A DNA stretch of 64,000 nt from Oharaeibacter diazotrophicus (GCF_004362745.1 NZ_SNXY01000009.1:496001-560000); one strand, 5' to 3'; positions 43,834 through 52,367 are shown, counted from the first letter of the stretch. Made by a program: numbers and translations. The notes: generated from the sequence alone by a model not told the origin.

Positions 43834-44628
43834 TCAGGCGGACAGGGCCGGCCGCTCCGTCACCGCCGCCGCGCCGGTCGCGGCGGCGAGGCAGGCTTCG
43901 CGTGCCGCCGCCACCATGCCGCGCACCTCCTCGCGGGCCCGCAAGCCGTCGCGATCGCGGATCGCGGCATAGACGGCGGCGTGGCGCCGGGTCGCCGGAT
44001 TGACGCCGGTGACGGCCGCGTCGCCGGCGTTGCGGCGGTCGGCCGGCAGGCAGGCACCCTCGAGGAAGCGGATCAGGCTCTCGGTGACGGTGCCGATGCT
44101 GCGATAGATCGGGTTGCCGGAGGCGTCGAGCATCGCCTGCAGGAACGCGATGTCGGCCGAAACCAGGGTGTCGCGCGTCGCGCTCGCCTTCTGCATGGTC
44201 TGCAGGGCCGCTGCCATGGCGCGCAGGTGACGGTCGGTGCGCCGCTCGGCCGCGATCCCCGCCACCTCGGGCTCCATGCAGAAGCGCACCTCGAACACCG
44301 CCTCGACGAAGTCGGCTGTCGCACCCTGGCGCAGGTGCCAGGTCAGCACGTCGGGATCGAGCATGTTCCAGTCGACGCGCATGCGCACGCGGGTGCCGAT
44401 CTTGGGACGGGACACCGTCATGCCCTTCGCCGCGAGGATCCGGAACGCCTCGCGTACCGCCGTGCGCGACACCCGGTAGCGCTCGGCGAGGGTCAGTTCG
44501 GTCGGGAGCAGATCGGTCTCGCCATAGGTGCCCTGGACGATCTGGGTCCCGATGTCGTGTGCGATCTGTTCGTGCAGATTGCGCCGGACTTTGCCGGACA
44601 TATGGTCTTGCGAAATATACATTCCCAC
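43834..44628 (-). CDS. GntR/FadR-family transcriptional regulator
   Basis: A 264-residue regulator. A winged helix (about 15-82, LPTELTLAERYRVSRTAVREAFRILAAKGM...SRPKIGTRV) is followed by an FCD effector domain (about 95-245) with FVEAVFEVRFCMEPEVAGIAAERRTD and D..FHxA-like positions changed to DIAFLQAML. It resembles the FadR/KdgR/UxuR group that controls sugar-acid catabolism. It lies downstream of, and on the same strand as, the Gfo/Idh/MocA dehydrogenase and may regulate it. Start options are MGMYIS (44628) or MSGKVRR (44598). Confidence 0.88.
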   Translation of the reverse strand: MGMYISQDHMSGKVRRNLHEQIAHDIGTQIVQGTYGETDLLPTELTLAERYRVSRTAVREAFRILAAKGMTVSRPKIGTRVRMRVDWNMLDPDVLTWHLRQGATADFVEAVFEVRFCMEPEVAGIAAERRTDRHLRAMAAALQTMQKASATRDTLVSADIAFLQAMLDASGNPIYRSIGTVTESLIRFLEGACLPADRRNAGDAAVTGVNPATRRHAAVYAAIRDRDGLRAREEVRGMVAAAREACLAAATGAAAVTERPALSA

Positions 44629-44844
44629 CCACTCGCGTCGAGCGACACAACGGCAGGCAGACCTCGGCGCGACGTCATCCGGACATGCGTATCAGCCCGG
44701 ATAAGAACTCAGCCGAAATACCTCCTACCCCCCCGTTCGGATACTGACATGTTCGCCACTGCTACACAACGAAATCGGCTCTAATAGGAAAGTCGCGACA
44801 GCCCGGTTTTTGCATGACCTTTGCGGTGTCGAGTCCACTTTGGT

Positions 44845-45864
44845 CTAAACGGGACGGTCGATTTCGACCCAACGGCCTTCGCGGGCCGCGCGCTCGGTCG
44901 CCTCGAGGATGGTCATCATGACGATCGCGTCGTCGACGCCGTATACGGCGGGCTCGACGCCGCGGATCACCTTGGCGAAGGCCTCGCCCTCGAGGCCGTA
45001 CTGGTCGGACGGCGGCAGGATGATCGTCTCGATGCCGGCGTCGCCGAGGGCGACACCGTCGTCGAAGCGGATCACCGTCGCCTCGCCCTGAGGCGCGTTG
45101 AAGGGAATCATCACCTGCAGCCGTCCAGCCGTGCCGACGACGTCGACGCGCTGGTGCGGCACGCTCTGGGTCGCGACCTGGAAGGTCAGGTGGCGGCCGG
45201 CACCGAAGTCGATCAGCGCACTTGTCAGCCTGTCGGTGCCGAAAGTCGCGTCGCGATCGATGGCGGCGGCGACCCGGAGCGGCTCGGCGTCGAGCACGAA
45301 ACGCGACACCACGATCGGATAGCAGCCGATGTCGAGCAGCGCGCCGCCGCCGTTCTCGGGCCGGTTGCGGATGTTGTCGGGATCGTGGAGGTCGTAGGAG
45401 AACCAGACCTGGACGCCGATCGGGCGGCCGATCCGGCCGGCGCGGACCATGTCGCGCACCGCGAGCCACTGCGGGTGCTGGCGCACCATGAAGGCCTCGG
45501 TCCAGACGATGCCCTCCGGGATCGCGCGCAGCCGTGCGGCGTCGGCGGCGTTCATACCGGCGGGCTTTTCGCAGAGCACGTGCTTGCCAGCGCGCGCGGC
45601 GGCGAGCGAGAGGTCGACGTGGCTGTCGTTCGGCGTCGGGATGTAGACCGCCTCGATCGTGGGATCGGCGAACAGCGCCTCGTAGGAGCCGTAGGCGGTG
45701 GGGATGCCGAGCGCGGCGGCTGTCGCGGCGGCGCGGTCGGCGTCGCGCGAGGCGATCGCCGCGACCTCGACCCAGGGCGTGGTCCTGAGGCCCGGGATCA
45801 CCTTGTCGCGGGCGATCTTGGCGGTGGAGACGACGCCGAGGCGGACGGGTTCGATCGAGGACAT
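44845..45864 (-). CDS. Gfo/Idh/MocA-family NAD(P)-dependent dehydrogenase
   Basis: A 339-residue oxidoreductase. The Rossmann half opens with RLGVVSTAKIARDKVIPGL, has AVYIPTPNDSHVDLSLAAARAGKHVLCEKPAGMNAADA with the EKP motif, and the catalytic-domain helix contains GGGALLDIGCYPIVVSRFV (the GG.L.D.G.Y motif). The canonical GxGxxG reads GVVSTAKIA, as in the xylose dehydrogenase-like subgroup. Enzymes of this kind oxidise sugars or sugar derivatives. It sits between frcA and the FadR regulator, 165 bp downstream of frcA beyond a hairpin, suggesting a role in the same carbohydrate pathway. Start MSSIEP; GTG at 45876 is an alternative. Confidence 0.88.
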   Translation of the reverse strand: MSSIEPVRLGVVSTAKIARDKVIPGLRTTPWVEVAAIASRDADRAAATAAALGIPTAYGSYEALFADPTIEAVYIPTPNDSHVDLSLAAARAGKHVLCEKPAGMNAADAARLRAIPEGIVWTEAFMVRQHPQWLAVRDMVRAGRIGRPIGVQVWFSYDLHDPDNIRNRPENGGGALLDIGCYPIVVSRFVLDAEPLRVAAAIDRDATFGTDRLTSALIDFGAGRHLTFQVATQSVPHQRVDVVGTAGRLQVMIPFNAPQGEATVIRFDDGVALGDAGIETIILPPSDQYGLEGEAFAKVIRGVEPAVYGVDDAIVMMTILEATERAAREGRWVEIDRPV

Positions 45865-45934
45865 CGGGGGACTCACCGGTTGTCGGGGCGGCGCGAGGGC
45901 CGCGTCGCCCCGGAGTCTCGCACGGTGGGCCCCG

Positions 45935-45979
45935 CCGACGCCAGCCGGACGCGCCCCGCAGCGCGCCGGCCGGCGTCGG
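45935..45979 (-). terminator. long GC hairpin after frcA
   Basis: Arms CCGACGCCAGCCGG (45935-45948) and CCGGCCGGCGTCGG (45966-45979), one mismatch, with a 17-base loop that itself can pair. It lies between frcA and the dehydrogenase gene and may end or reduce the frc transcript. Confidence 0.5.
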
Positions 45980-46029
45980 GAGCCGGTCCCGCGGCGCGGC
46001 CCGGCGAACCGGGACGCGACGGGGCCGGC

Positions 46030-46812
46030 TCAGGCCGCGCGCGCCGCCTGCGGCGGCTGCATCGCGCCGGTCATGATGGCGACCGCGTCGTTCATCGAGA
46101 TGTCCTTCGGGTTCACGACGGCGATGCGCTTGCCGAGCCGGTGGATGTGGATCCGGTCGGCGACCTCGAAGACGTGCGGCATGTTGTGGCTGATCAGCAC
46201 GATCGGAAGACCGCGGCGCTTGACGTCTAGCATCAGCTCGAGCACGCGCCGGGATTCCTTGACGCCGAGCGCGGCGGTCGGCTCGTCGAGGATGACGACG
46301 CGTGAGCCGAAGGCCGCCGCGCGCGCCACCGCCACGCCCTGGCGCTGGCCGCCGGACAGCGTCTCGACCGCCTGGTCGATGTTCTGGATCGTCATCAGGC
46401 CGAGTTCGGTGAGCTTGTCGCGGGCGATCTTGCGCATCGCCGTGCGGTCGAGCGTGCGGAACAGCGTGCCGACAAGGCCGGGTTTGCGGATCTCGCGGCC
46501 GAGGAACATGTTGTCGGCGATCGAGAGCGCCGGCGACAGCGCGAGGTTCTGGTAGACGGTCTCGATGCCGGCGCCGCGCGCCTCGAGCGGCGAGCCGAAC
46601 CGGACCTCCTTGCCGGCGAGGGTGATGGTGCCCTCGTCGGGGGTGACGGCGCCGGACAGCGCCTTGATCAGGCTCGACTTGCCGGCGCCGTTGTCGCCGA
46701 TCACCGCGAGGATCTCGTTCGGCATCAGGTCGAAGTCGGCGTGGTCGAGGGCGGTGACGCGGCCGTAGCGCTTCACCAGTCCGCGGGCGGCGAGGATGGG
46801 CTGGACGGACAT
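46030..46812 (-). CDS. frcA: fructose ABC transporter, ATP-binding protein
   Basis: A 260-residue single-domain ATPase. Walker A is GDNGAGKSS, signature LSGGQRQGVAVARA, Walker B VVILDEPTAALGVKESRRVLEL, followed by ISHNMPHVFEVADRIHIHRLGKR. The wording matches my memory of Sinorhizobium FrcA closely, including SPALSIADNMFLGREIRKPG. Having one ATPase domain rather than the two of RbsA/XylG is itself an FrcA trait. It powers fructose (and possibly related sugar) import. Its start overlaps the frcC stop by 1 bp (TGATG). Confidence 0.93.
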   Translation of the reverse strand: MSVQPILAARGLVKRYGRVTALDHADFDLMPNEILAVIGDNGAGKSSLIKALSGAVTPDEGTITLAGKEVRFGSPLEARGAGIETVYQNLALSPALSIADNMFLGREIRKPGLVGTLFRTLDRTAMRKIARDKLTELGLMTIQNIDQAVETLSGGQRQGVAVARAAAFGSRVVILDEPTAALGVKESRRVLELMLDVKRRGLPIVLISHNMPHVFEVADRIHIHRLGKRIAVVNPKDISMNDAVAIMTGAMQPPQAARAA

Positions 46813-47870
46813 CAGGTGCTCACCTTTCTGATCCACTGGTCGATGGCGACCGCACCGATGATCAGGACGCCGATCAGGAGATAGGTCCACTGCGGGTCGG
46901 TGCCGACCAGACGCAGACCGAGCGAGAACACGCCGACGATCAGCGCGCCGAACATCATGCCGAGGATCGAGCCGCGGCCGCCGAAGAGGGAGATGCCGCC
47001 GATCACCACGGCGGTGATGGATTCGATGTTGGCGAACTGGCCGGCGGTCGGCGACACCGAGCCGAGGCGGCCGATCAGGGCCCAGCCGGCGAAGGCGCAG
47101 ATCAGGCCGGACAGGCCGTAGACCGTGACGAGCAGCTTGTCGACCTGGACGCCGGAGAGTTCGGCCGCGTCCGGATCGTCGCCGACGGCGTAGAGGTGGC
47201 GGCCCCAGGCCGTGTGGTTGAGGACGTACCACATCACCAGCACCAGCAGCACCATGGCGACCACGCCGAAGGTGAACACCGCGCCGCCGATGCGGAAGCT
47301 CTGGCCGAAGAACTGCAGCAGCGGTGCCGTCTGCTCGATGTCCTGGGCGCGGACGGTTTCGTTGGCCGAATAGAGGAAGTTGGTGGCGAGGATGATCTGC
47401 CAGGTGCCGAGCGTGACGATGAAGGGCGGCAGCTTCATCTTGGCGATCAGGAGACCGTTGAGCACGCCGCAGGCGAGGCCGACCACGAGCCCGAGGGCCA
47501 CCGCGAGTTCGGGAGGCAAGCCGAGCCGGAACACGCCGGCGCCCATCACCACCGACGACAGCACCATGATCGCGCCGACCGACAGGTCGATGCCCGCGGT
47601 CAGGATCACCAGGGTCTGGGCGACGCCGACGATGCCGACGATCGCGACCTGCTGCAGGATCAGCGTCAGGGAGAAGGCGGTGAAGAACTTGCCGCCGACG
47701 AGCACGGCGAACAGGCCGAGCGAGAGCACGAGCACGATCAGCGGCACCGCCGCGGGGCTGCCGTGCAGCTTGTGCTGGAACGCCTTCAGCGGCGAGCGCG
47801 GGGGCTCGAAGCTGGCGACGGTGTTGTCGCTCCGGGCGAGCGATTTCTCGAAGTCCTGGACGCCACTCAC
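46812..47870 (-). CDS. frcC: fructose ABC transporter, permease
   Basis: A 352-residue inner-membrane permease of the RbsC/BPD_transp_2 type with about ten helices. The segment ILQQVAIVGIVGVAQTLVILTAGIDLSVGAIMVLSSVVMG and the GGISLFGGRGSILGMMFGALIVGV loop are typical, and the order of elements matches FrcC. The start is GTG at 47870, with GAGGAGG about 9 bp upstream; the arginine- and proline-rich stretch before it is not coding. It lies between frcB and frcA. Confidence 0.92.
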   Translation of the reverse strand: MSGVQDFEKSLARSDNTVASFEPPRSPLKAFQHKLHGSPAAVPLIVLVLSLGLFAVLVGGKFFTAFSLTLILQQVAIVGIVGVAQTLVILTAGIDLSVGAIMVLSSVVMGAGVFRLGLPPELAVALGLVVGLACGVLNGLLIAKMKLPPFIVTLGTWQIILATNFLYSANETVRAQDIEQTAPLLQFFGQSFRIGGAVFTFGVVAMVLLVLVMWYVLNHTAWGRHLYAVGDDPDAAELSGVQVDKLLVTVYGLSGLICAFAGWALIGRLGSVSPTAGQFANIESITAVVIGGISLFGGRGSILGMMFGALIVGVFSLGLRLVGTDPQWTYLLIGVLIIGAVAIDQWIRKVST

Positions 47871-47954
47871 GTCGGCACCCTCCTCGTCGGCCGATGGATG
47901 CGACGGCGGCACGCCGGCCCGCGCGGGTGGCGGACGGCGGACCGTCGCGGCGGT

Positions 47955-47978
47955 GGACGCGGCCGGTCGGCCGCGTCC
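47955..47978 (-). promoter_or_regulatory. intercistronic hairpin between frcB and frcC
   Basis: Perfect 10-bp arms GGACGCGGCC (47955-47964) and GGCCGCGTCC (47969-47978), GTCG-type loop, no U-tract. Such hairpins after binding-protein genes commonly raise the amount of the binding protein over the membrane components by protecting the upstream message. Confidence 0.5.
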
Positions 47979-48026
47979 CTTCACGTTCGGATGGACCCGT
48001 TCAGGGAAGACGGGTGCCGCGGGCGA

Positions 48027-49055
48027 TCAGCCCCAGCACTTCGCCATGCCCTCGTCGACCGAGATCGACGGCACGCCGGCGGCCGGCTTGTCGGTGACCA
48101 GCGAGACGCCGGTGTCGAAGAAGGTCTTGCCGGCGGTCGGCTGCGGCTTCTCGCCGGTGTCGGCGAACTTCTTGATCGCCTCGATGCCGAGCGAGGCCAT
48201 CAGCAGCGGATACTGCTGCGAGGTCGCGCCGATCACGCCTTCCTTGACGTTCTTGACGCCGGGGCAGCCGCCGTCGACCGAGACGATCAGGACGTTGCTT
48301 TCCATGCCCACGGCCTTGAGGGCCTCGTAGGCACCGGCGGCGGCCGGCTCGTTGATGGTGTGGACGACGTTGATGCCCGGGTCCTTCTGGAGGAGGTTCT
48401 CCATGGCCTTGCGGCCGCCCTCCTCGTTGCCGTTGGTGACGTCGTGGCCGACGATGCGCGCATCGTCCTCGTCGCCGATCACGTCCGGGTTCTTCACGTC
48501 GATGCCGAAGCCCTTCATGAAGCCCTGGTCGCGCAGCACGTCGACCGTCGGCTGCGACGGGGTCAGGTCGAGGAAGGCGACCTTGGCGTCCTTGGCGGCG
48601 TCGCCGAGGGTGGCCTTGGCCCACTGGCCGATCAGCTCGCCGGCGAGCAGGTTGTCGGTGGCGAAGGTGGCGTCGGCGGAATCGATCGGCTCGAGCGGGG
48701 TGTCGAGGGCGATCACCAGCAGGCCGGCGTCGCGGGCCTTCTTGACGGCCGGCACGATGCCCTTGGTGTCCGAGGCGGTGATCAGGATGCCCTTGGCGCC
48801 GTCGGCGATGCACGACTCGATCGCCGCGACCTGGCTCTCGCTGTCGCCGTCGATCTTGCCGGCGTAGGTCTTGAGGTCGACGCCGATCTCGGCGGCCTTG
48901 GCGGTGGCGCCTTCCTTCATCTTGACGAAGAAGGGGTTGGTGTCGGTCTTGGTGATCAGGCAGGCGCCGACGTTGGCGAAGGCGGGCGCGGCGCCGAGGG
49001 CGGCGAAAGCGGCGCACGCGAAGAGAGCCGTCTTGAGACGGTTGGAAACAGCCAT
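48027..49055 (-). CDS. frcB: fructose ABC transporter, periplasmic binding protein
   Basis: A 342-residue periplasmic binding protein with a Sec signal ([22 protein letters not shown], cleavage near 27). The mature start [23 protein letters not shown] and later [35 protein letters not shown] and [20 protein letters not shown] are typical of the type I sugar-binding family and agree with FrcB. GGGAGGAC lies just before the ATG. It is first in frcBCA, divergent from the ROK regulator frcR. Confidence 0.93.
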   Translation of the reverse strand: MAVSNRLKTALFACAAFAALGAAPAFANVGACLITKTDTNPFFVKMKEGATAKAAEIGVDLKTYAGKIDGDSESQVAAIESCIADGAKGILITASDTKGIVPAVKKARDAGLLVIALDTPLEPIDSADATFATDNLLAGELIGQWAKATLGDAAKDAKVAFLDLTPSQPTVDVLRDQGFMKGFGIDVKNPDVIGDEDDARIVGHDVTNGNEEGGRKAMENLLQKDPGINVVHTINEPAAAGAYEALKAVGMESNVLIVSVDGGCPGVKNVKEGVIGATSQQYPLLMASLGIEAIKKFADTGEKPQPTAGKTFFDTGVSLVTDKPAAGVPSISVDEGMAKCWG

Positions 49056-49163
49056 GAAGTCCTCCCACTGACGTCTGGCCCGCCGTCCCCGGCGGCGCCG
49101 ACCGATGCCGACCGCCCACCTCCTGGACGACCGGTTCGACGCCATGGTTTCCACAACCATCGC

Positions 49164-49208
49164 GCCCTGTCAATAAATAAGTCCACATGATTTATTAATT
49201 GACAGGGC
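49164..49208. promoter_or_regulatory. large AT-rich palindrome: likely FrcR operator with overlapping divergent promoters
   Basis: Two 17-bp arms (49164-49180 and 49192-49208), one mismatch, around an 11-bp centre. Each arm contains TTGACA next to GGGC, reading outwards on both strands, so a repressor here would cover -35 boxes of both frcB and frcR. The AATAAATAA / TTTATTAATT core fits the AT-rich sites recognised by ROK repressors of the NagC/Mlc/XylR kind. That FrcR is the binder is inferred. Confidence 0.65.
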
Positions 49209-49349
49209 CGTCCGGCGCGCTCATCGTCGGTTCGGAGGAGGCGTCGCGTCGGCGGCGGTTGCGGCGACGGCACGGCCCGTGCAAGTCACGGGTCGCGGAC
49301 CGGATGGACCGCATGCGCGAGATCCGGCGGGCGACGGGAGGACAAGCGG

Positions 49350-50573
49350 ATGTCGATGAGCGGAGAGCCGAGCGACGGCCGTCTGCGCGCCGTCGATCTC
49401 GACCGCGGCACCAATCAGACCGGCGTGCGCCTCTACAACGAGCGCCTCGTGCTGTCGCTGATCCGGCGCGAGGGCGCGCTGCCGAAAGCCGACCTCGCGC
49501 GGCTCACCGGCCTGTCGGCGCAGACCGTCTCGGTGATCGTCAAGCAGCTCGAGGCCGACGGGCTCGTCGCCAAGGGCCAGCCGCAGCGCGGCCGGGTCGG
49601 CCAACCCTCCGTCCCCTTCGCGCTCAACCCGGACGGCGCCTATTCCTTCGGCCTCAAGATCGGCCGGCGCAGCGCCGACCTGGTGCTGATCGACTTCCTC
49701 GGCAAGGCGCGCCGGCACCGCCGCACCACCTACGCCTATCACGAGCCGGCGCGCCTGCTCGCCTTCGTCGAGGAGGGTGTCGCCGCCTTCACCGCCGACC
49801 TCGGCGAGGCCGAGCGCGCCCGCATCGTCGGCCTCGGCATCGCCTCGCCCTACCAGCTGTGGAACTGGACCTACGAGGTCGGCGCGCCGGCGGGTGCGCT
49901 CGACGTCTGGCGCACCACCGACATCCGCGCCGAGATCGCCGCGGTGGTGCCGTGGCCGGTCCACTTCTGCAACGACGCCACCGCGGCCTGCGCCGCCGAA
50001 CTGGTGTTCGGCGGCCACCCGGACCGGCGCGACTGGCTCTACTTCTTCGTCGGCTCCTTCGTCGGCGGCGGCGTGGTGCTGAACGGCGCGCTCCATCCGG
50101 GCAGCCGCGGCAACGCCGGCGCGATCGGCTCGATGCCGGTGCCGACACCCTACGGCGTCCAGCAGTTGATCCGCGCCGCCTCGCTCTACCGCCTCGAGGA
50201 GCGGCTGATCACGGCCGGCAAGGAGGCCGGCTGGCTGTGGACCGCCCCGGACGCCTGGGACGAGGCCTCCGCCGAGGTCGACGACTGGATCCTCCAGGCC
50301 GCCGACGCCCTCGCCTACGCCATCACGGCGGCGACCGCGGTGATCGACTTCCCCGCCGCGGTGATCGACGGCGCCTTCCCGGCCGCCGTCCGCGCCCGCC
50401 TCGTCGAGGGCGTGATCGCGGCGATCGGCCTGCACGACCGCCAGGGCCTGTCGCCGGTCGACGTGCTGCCCGGCACCATCGGCGCCGCCGCCCGCGAGAT
50501 CGGCGGCGCCTCCCTCCCCTTCTTCGCCAACTTCGCGATGGACCGCGAAGTCCTCTTCAAGGAGACCGCCTGA
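49350..50573 (+). CDS. frcR: ROK-family transcriptional repressor of the fructose module
   Basis: A 407-residue ROK regulator. The N-terminal winged helix (about 22-85) has NERLVLSLIRREGALPKADLARLTGLSAQTVSVIVKQLEADGLV; the ROK sugar-binding body follows with GLGIASPYQLWNW and HFCNDATAACAAELVFG, then VGSFVGGGVVLNG. The zinc cluster CxCGxxGC of many ROK proteins is absent, as in other sugar regulators. It is divergent from frcB across a palindrome and overlaps the RbsD/FucU gene by 1 bp. By position it controls frcBCA, probably with a hexose or hexose phosphate as inducer. Confidence 0.88.
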   Translation: MSMSGEPSDGRLRAVDLDRGTNQTGVRLYNERLVLSLIRREGALPKADLARLTGLSAQTVSVIVKQLEADGLVAKGQPQRGRVGQPSVPFALNPDGAYSFGLKIGRRSADLVLIDFLGKARRHRRTTYAYHEPARLLAFVEEGVAAFTADLGEAERARIVGLGIASPYQLWNWTYEVGAPAGALDVWRTTDIRAEIAAVVPWPVHFCNDATAACAAELVFGGHPDRRDWLYFFVGSFVGGGVVLNGALHPGSRGNAGAIGSMPVPTPYGVQQLIRAASLYRLEERLITAGKEAGWLWTAPDAWDEASAEVDDWILQAADALAYAITAATAVIDFPAAVIDGAFPAAVRARLVEGVIAAIGLHDRQGLSPVDVLPGTIGAAAREIGGASLPFFANFAMDREVLFKETA

Positions 50574-51001
50574 TGCTGAAGGGCATCGATCCGCGCCTCG
50601 GCCCGGACCTTCTGATGACGCTGCGCGCCATGGGCCACGGCGACGAGATCGCCATCGTCGACGGCAACTATCCCGCCGACGCCCACGCCCGCCGGCTGGT
50701 GCGCATGGACGGCCACGACGCCGTCGCCGTCGCCGACGCCATCCTCTCGGTGATGCCGCTCGACGACTTCGTCCCGGAGGCCGCGTTCCGGCCCGGCATC
50801 CGCGGCGCCCCCGACCGCCGCGAACCGGTGTTCGACGACTTCGAGGCGGTGGTCGAGCGCCACGAGCCCGGCCAAGGCGTCCACCCTCTGCACGGCGACG
50901 CCTTCTACGAGCGCGTCCGCGCCGCCTACGCCATCGTCGCCACCACCGAGCGGCGGCTCTACGGCAACCTGATCCTGCGCAAGGGCGTCATCCGGCCGTG
51001 A
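50573..51001 (+). CDS. RbsD/FucU-family sugar mutarotase
   Basis: A 142-residue protein of the RbsD/FucU family. It opens MLKGIDPRLGPDLLMTLRAMGHGDEIAIVDGNYPA, with the conserved H22 and D30 region, and closes with YAIVATTERRLYGNLILRKGV, the C-terminal motif of FucU. These enzymes interconvert alpha and beta anomers of sugars such as fucose or ribose. Coupled to frcR and next to a sugar ABC transporter, it likely speeds anomer exchange of the imported sugar before phosphorylation. Confidence 0.92.
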   Translation: MLKGIDPRLGPDLLMTLRAMGHGDEIAIVDGNYPADAHARRLVRMDGHDAVAVADAILSVMPLDDFVPEAAFRPGIRGAPDRREPVFDDFEAVVERHEPGQGVHPLHGDAFYERVRAAYAIVATTERRLYGNLILRKGVIRP

Positions 51002-51302
51002 CGCCCGCCCCGCCGGAGGCCGCGCCGCGCGCGGCCCTCCAGGCGCGGTAGGCGTCCGTCAGGCAGCGCGCGCAGGGGCGGAAGCCCGCCGCCGCGGCCG
51101 TGTCCGCGTCGGCGAAGAACACCCGTTTCGCCTCGTAGGTGCCGCGGCCCGACGCGATCGCGCGCAGCGCCGACGGGCAGTCGAGCCGGCCGTAGATCCG
51201 GCTGCCGCGGTGGCCGCCGAGGGTGCCCGGCACGGCGGAGCGCACCGGCCGGCCGTCGGCGCCGAGGAGGCGGAAGCGGCCCGCGCCGCTCAGCTCTTCC
51301 AC
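50988..51302 (-). CDS. small Ada-like metal-binding-domain protein
   Basis: A 104-residue protein read from GTG at 51302, overlapping the kinase 3' end by 13 bp, and its own 3' end overlaps the convergent mutarotase gene by 14 bp. It has the pattern IYGRLDCPSALRA..., FFADADTAAAAGFRPCARCLTDAY, similar to the zinc-binding N-terminal domain of Ada: the AGFRPCxRC part is intact, while the first half has one cysteine (LDC) instead of two. No methyltransferase domain is attached. Stand-alone proteins of this kind are common and of unknown function. Confidence 0.65.
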   Translation of the reverse strand: MEELSGAGRFRLLGADGRPVRSAVPGTLGGHRGSRIYGRLDCPSALRAIASGRGTYEAKRVFFADADTAAAAGFRPCARCLTDAYRAWRAARGAASGGAGVTAG

Positions 51303-52186
51303 AGCCAGGCGGCGCCGCGCACGCCCGAGCTGTCGCCGTGGACCGCCTTGACGATCGGGGTCGCCACCTCGTCGGCGAAGACGTAGGGCGCCACCGCCGG
51401 CGGCAGGTCGACGTAGAGTTCGTCGACGTTGGACATGCCGCCGCCGAGCACCAGGATGTCGGGGTCGAGGATGTCGATCAGGAGCGCCAGCGAGCGCGCG
51501 ACCCGGTCGACGTAGCGTCCGTAGCTCGCGACCGCCGCCGGATCGCCGGCCCGCTTCAGCGCCACGATCTCGCGGCCGGAGAGCCGAGTGCCGGTGGCGC
51601 GCTCGTAGTCGAGTTCGAAGCCGGTGCCCGAGCACATCATGTCGAGGCAGCCGTGCCGGCCGCACCAGCATTTCGGGCCGGGCACCTCGCCCTCCTTCGG
51701 CCAGGGCAGCGTGTAATGCCCGATCTCGCCGCCGAGGCCCTGGAAGCCGTCGTGCGGACGGCCGTCGATGGCGATGCCGGAGCCGTGGCCGGTGCCGAGG
51801 ATGATCGCGTGCACCACGTGCCGCCCGGCGCCGGCACCGTCGACGGCCTCGGAGACGGCGAGGCAGTTGCCGTCGTTGGCGAGCCGAATCGGCCGGCCGA
51901 GCGCGGCTTCCAGGTCGGCGCCGAGGGCGCGGCCGTTCAGCCACCAGGAATTGGCGTTGCGGATGATGCCGGTGCGCGGGTTGGGGCTGCCGGGCAGGCC
52001 GATGCCGACGGTACCGGTGCGGCCGGTCGCGGCCTCGGCGTGGGCGACGAGGCCCTGCACCGCGCGGATCGAGCCGTCGTAGTCCTCGCGCGGGGTCGGC
52101 ACCCGGTGGCGGACCAGCTCGCGGCCGTCCTCGGCGATGGCGATCACCTCCATCTTGGTGCCGCCCCAGTCGATCCCGATCAGCAT
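51290..52186 (-). CDS. ROK-family sugar kinase (fructokinase-like)
   Basis: A 298-residue ROK kinase. The phosphate loop is LIGIDWGGTKMEVIAI, the catalytic region LANDGNCLAVSEAVDG (N-D-G), then IILGTGHGSGIAIDG, GGEIGHYTLPW, the zinc motif CWCGRHGCLDMMCSG and the adenosine motif VLGGGMSN. It phosphorylates a hexose such as fructose or N-acetylglucosamine. Being convergent with frcR-mutarotase and near frcBCA, it is a good candidate for the frcK-like kinase of this module, though it is not in the frcBCA transcript. Confidence 0.9.
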   Translation of the reverse strand: MLIGIDWGGTKMEVIAIAEDGRELVRHRVPTPREDYDGSIRAVQGLVAHAEAATGRTGTVGIGLPGSPNPRTGIIRNANSWWLNGRALGADLEAALGRPIRLANDGNCLAVSEAVDGAGAGRHVVHAIILGTGHGSGIAIDGRPHDGFQGLGGEIGHYTLPWPKEGEVPGPKCWCGRHGCLDMMCSGTGFELDYERATGTRLSGREIVALKRAGDPAAVASYGRYVDRVARSLALLIDILDPDILVLGGGMSNVDELYVDLPPAVAPYVFADEVATPIVKAVHGDSSGVRGAAWLWKS

Positions 52187-52224
52187 CGCCGCCCCTCGAA
52201 GCGCTCTCCGTCCGCCCGACGACC

Positions 52225-52335
52225 GGAGCATTCTCCGACCAAGTTGCACGACTTGGCCGACGAGAGAATGCTCCAGCTTCTGAACGTGGAGCGATTTCCC
52301 ATCGACCTGACGATTCCATCAGGTCGGAAAGCGCT
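52225..52335. repeat. composite palindromic intergenic repeat
   Basis: Two adjacent hairpin units. Unit 1: GGAGCATTCTC (52225-52235) and GAGAATGCTCC (52264-52274), perfect, with an inner CCAAGT/ACTTGG pair (52239-52256). Unit 2: CGACCTGA (52303-52310) and TCAGGTCG (52319-52326), flanked by GGAGCGATTTCC and GGAAAGCGCTC. Both units have lower GC than nearby genes. The wording resembles dispersed palindromic repeats seen between genes in other Hyphomicrobiales. It lies between the kinase start and the lipid kinase gene stop. Confidence 0.6.
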
Positions 52336-52367
52336 CTAGCGCGACGCGACGGCCCGGCGCAACCCGA

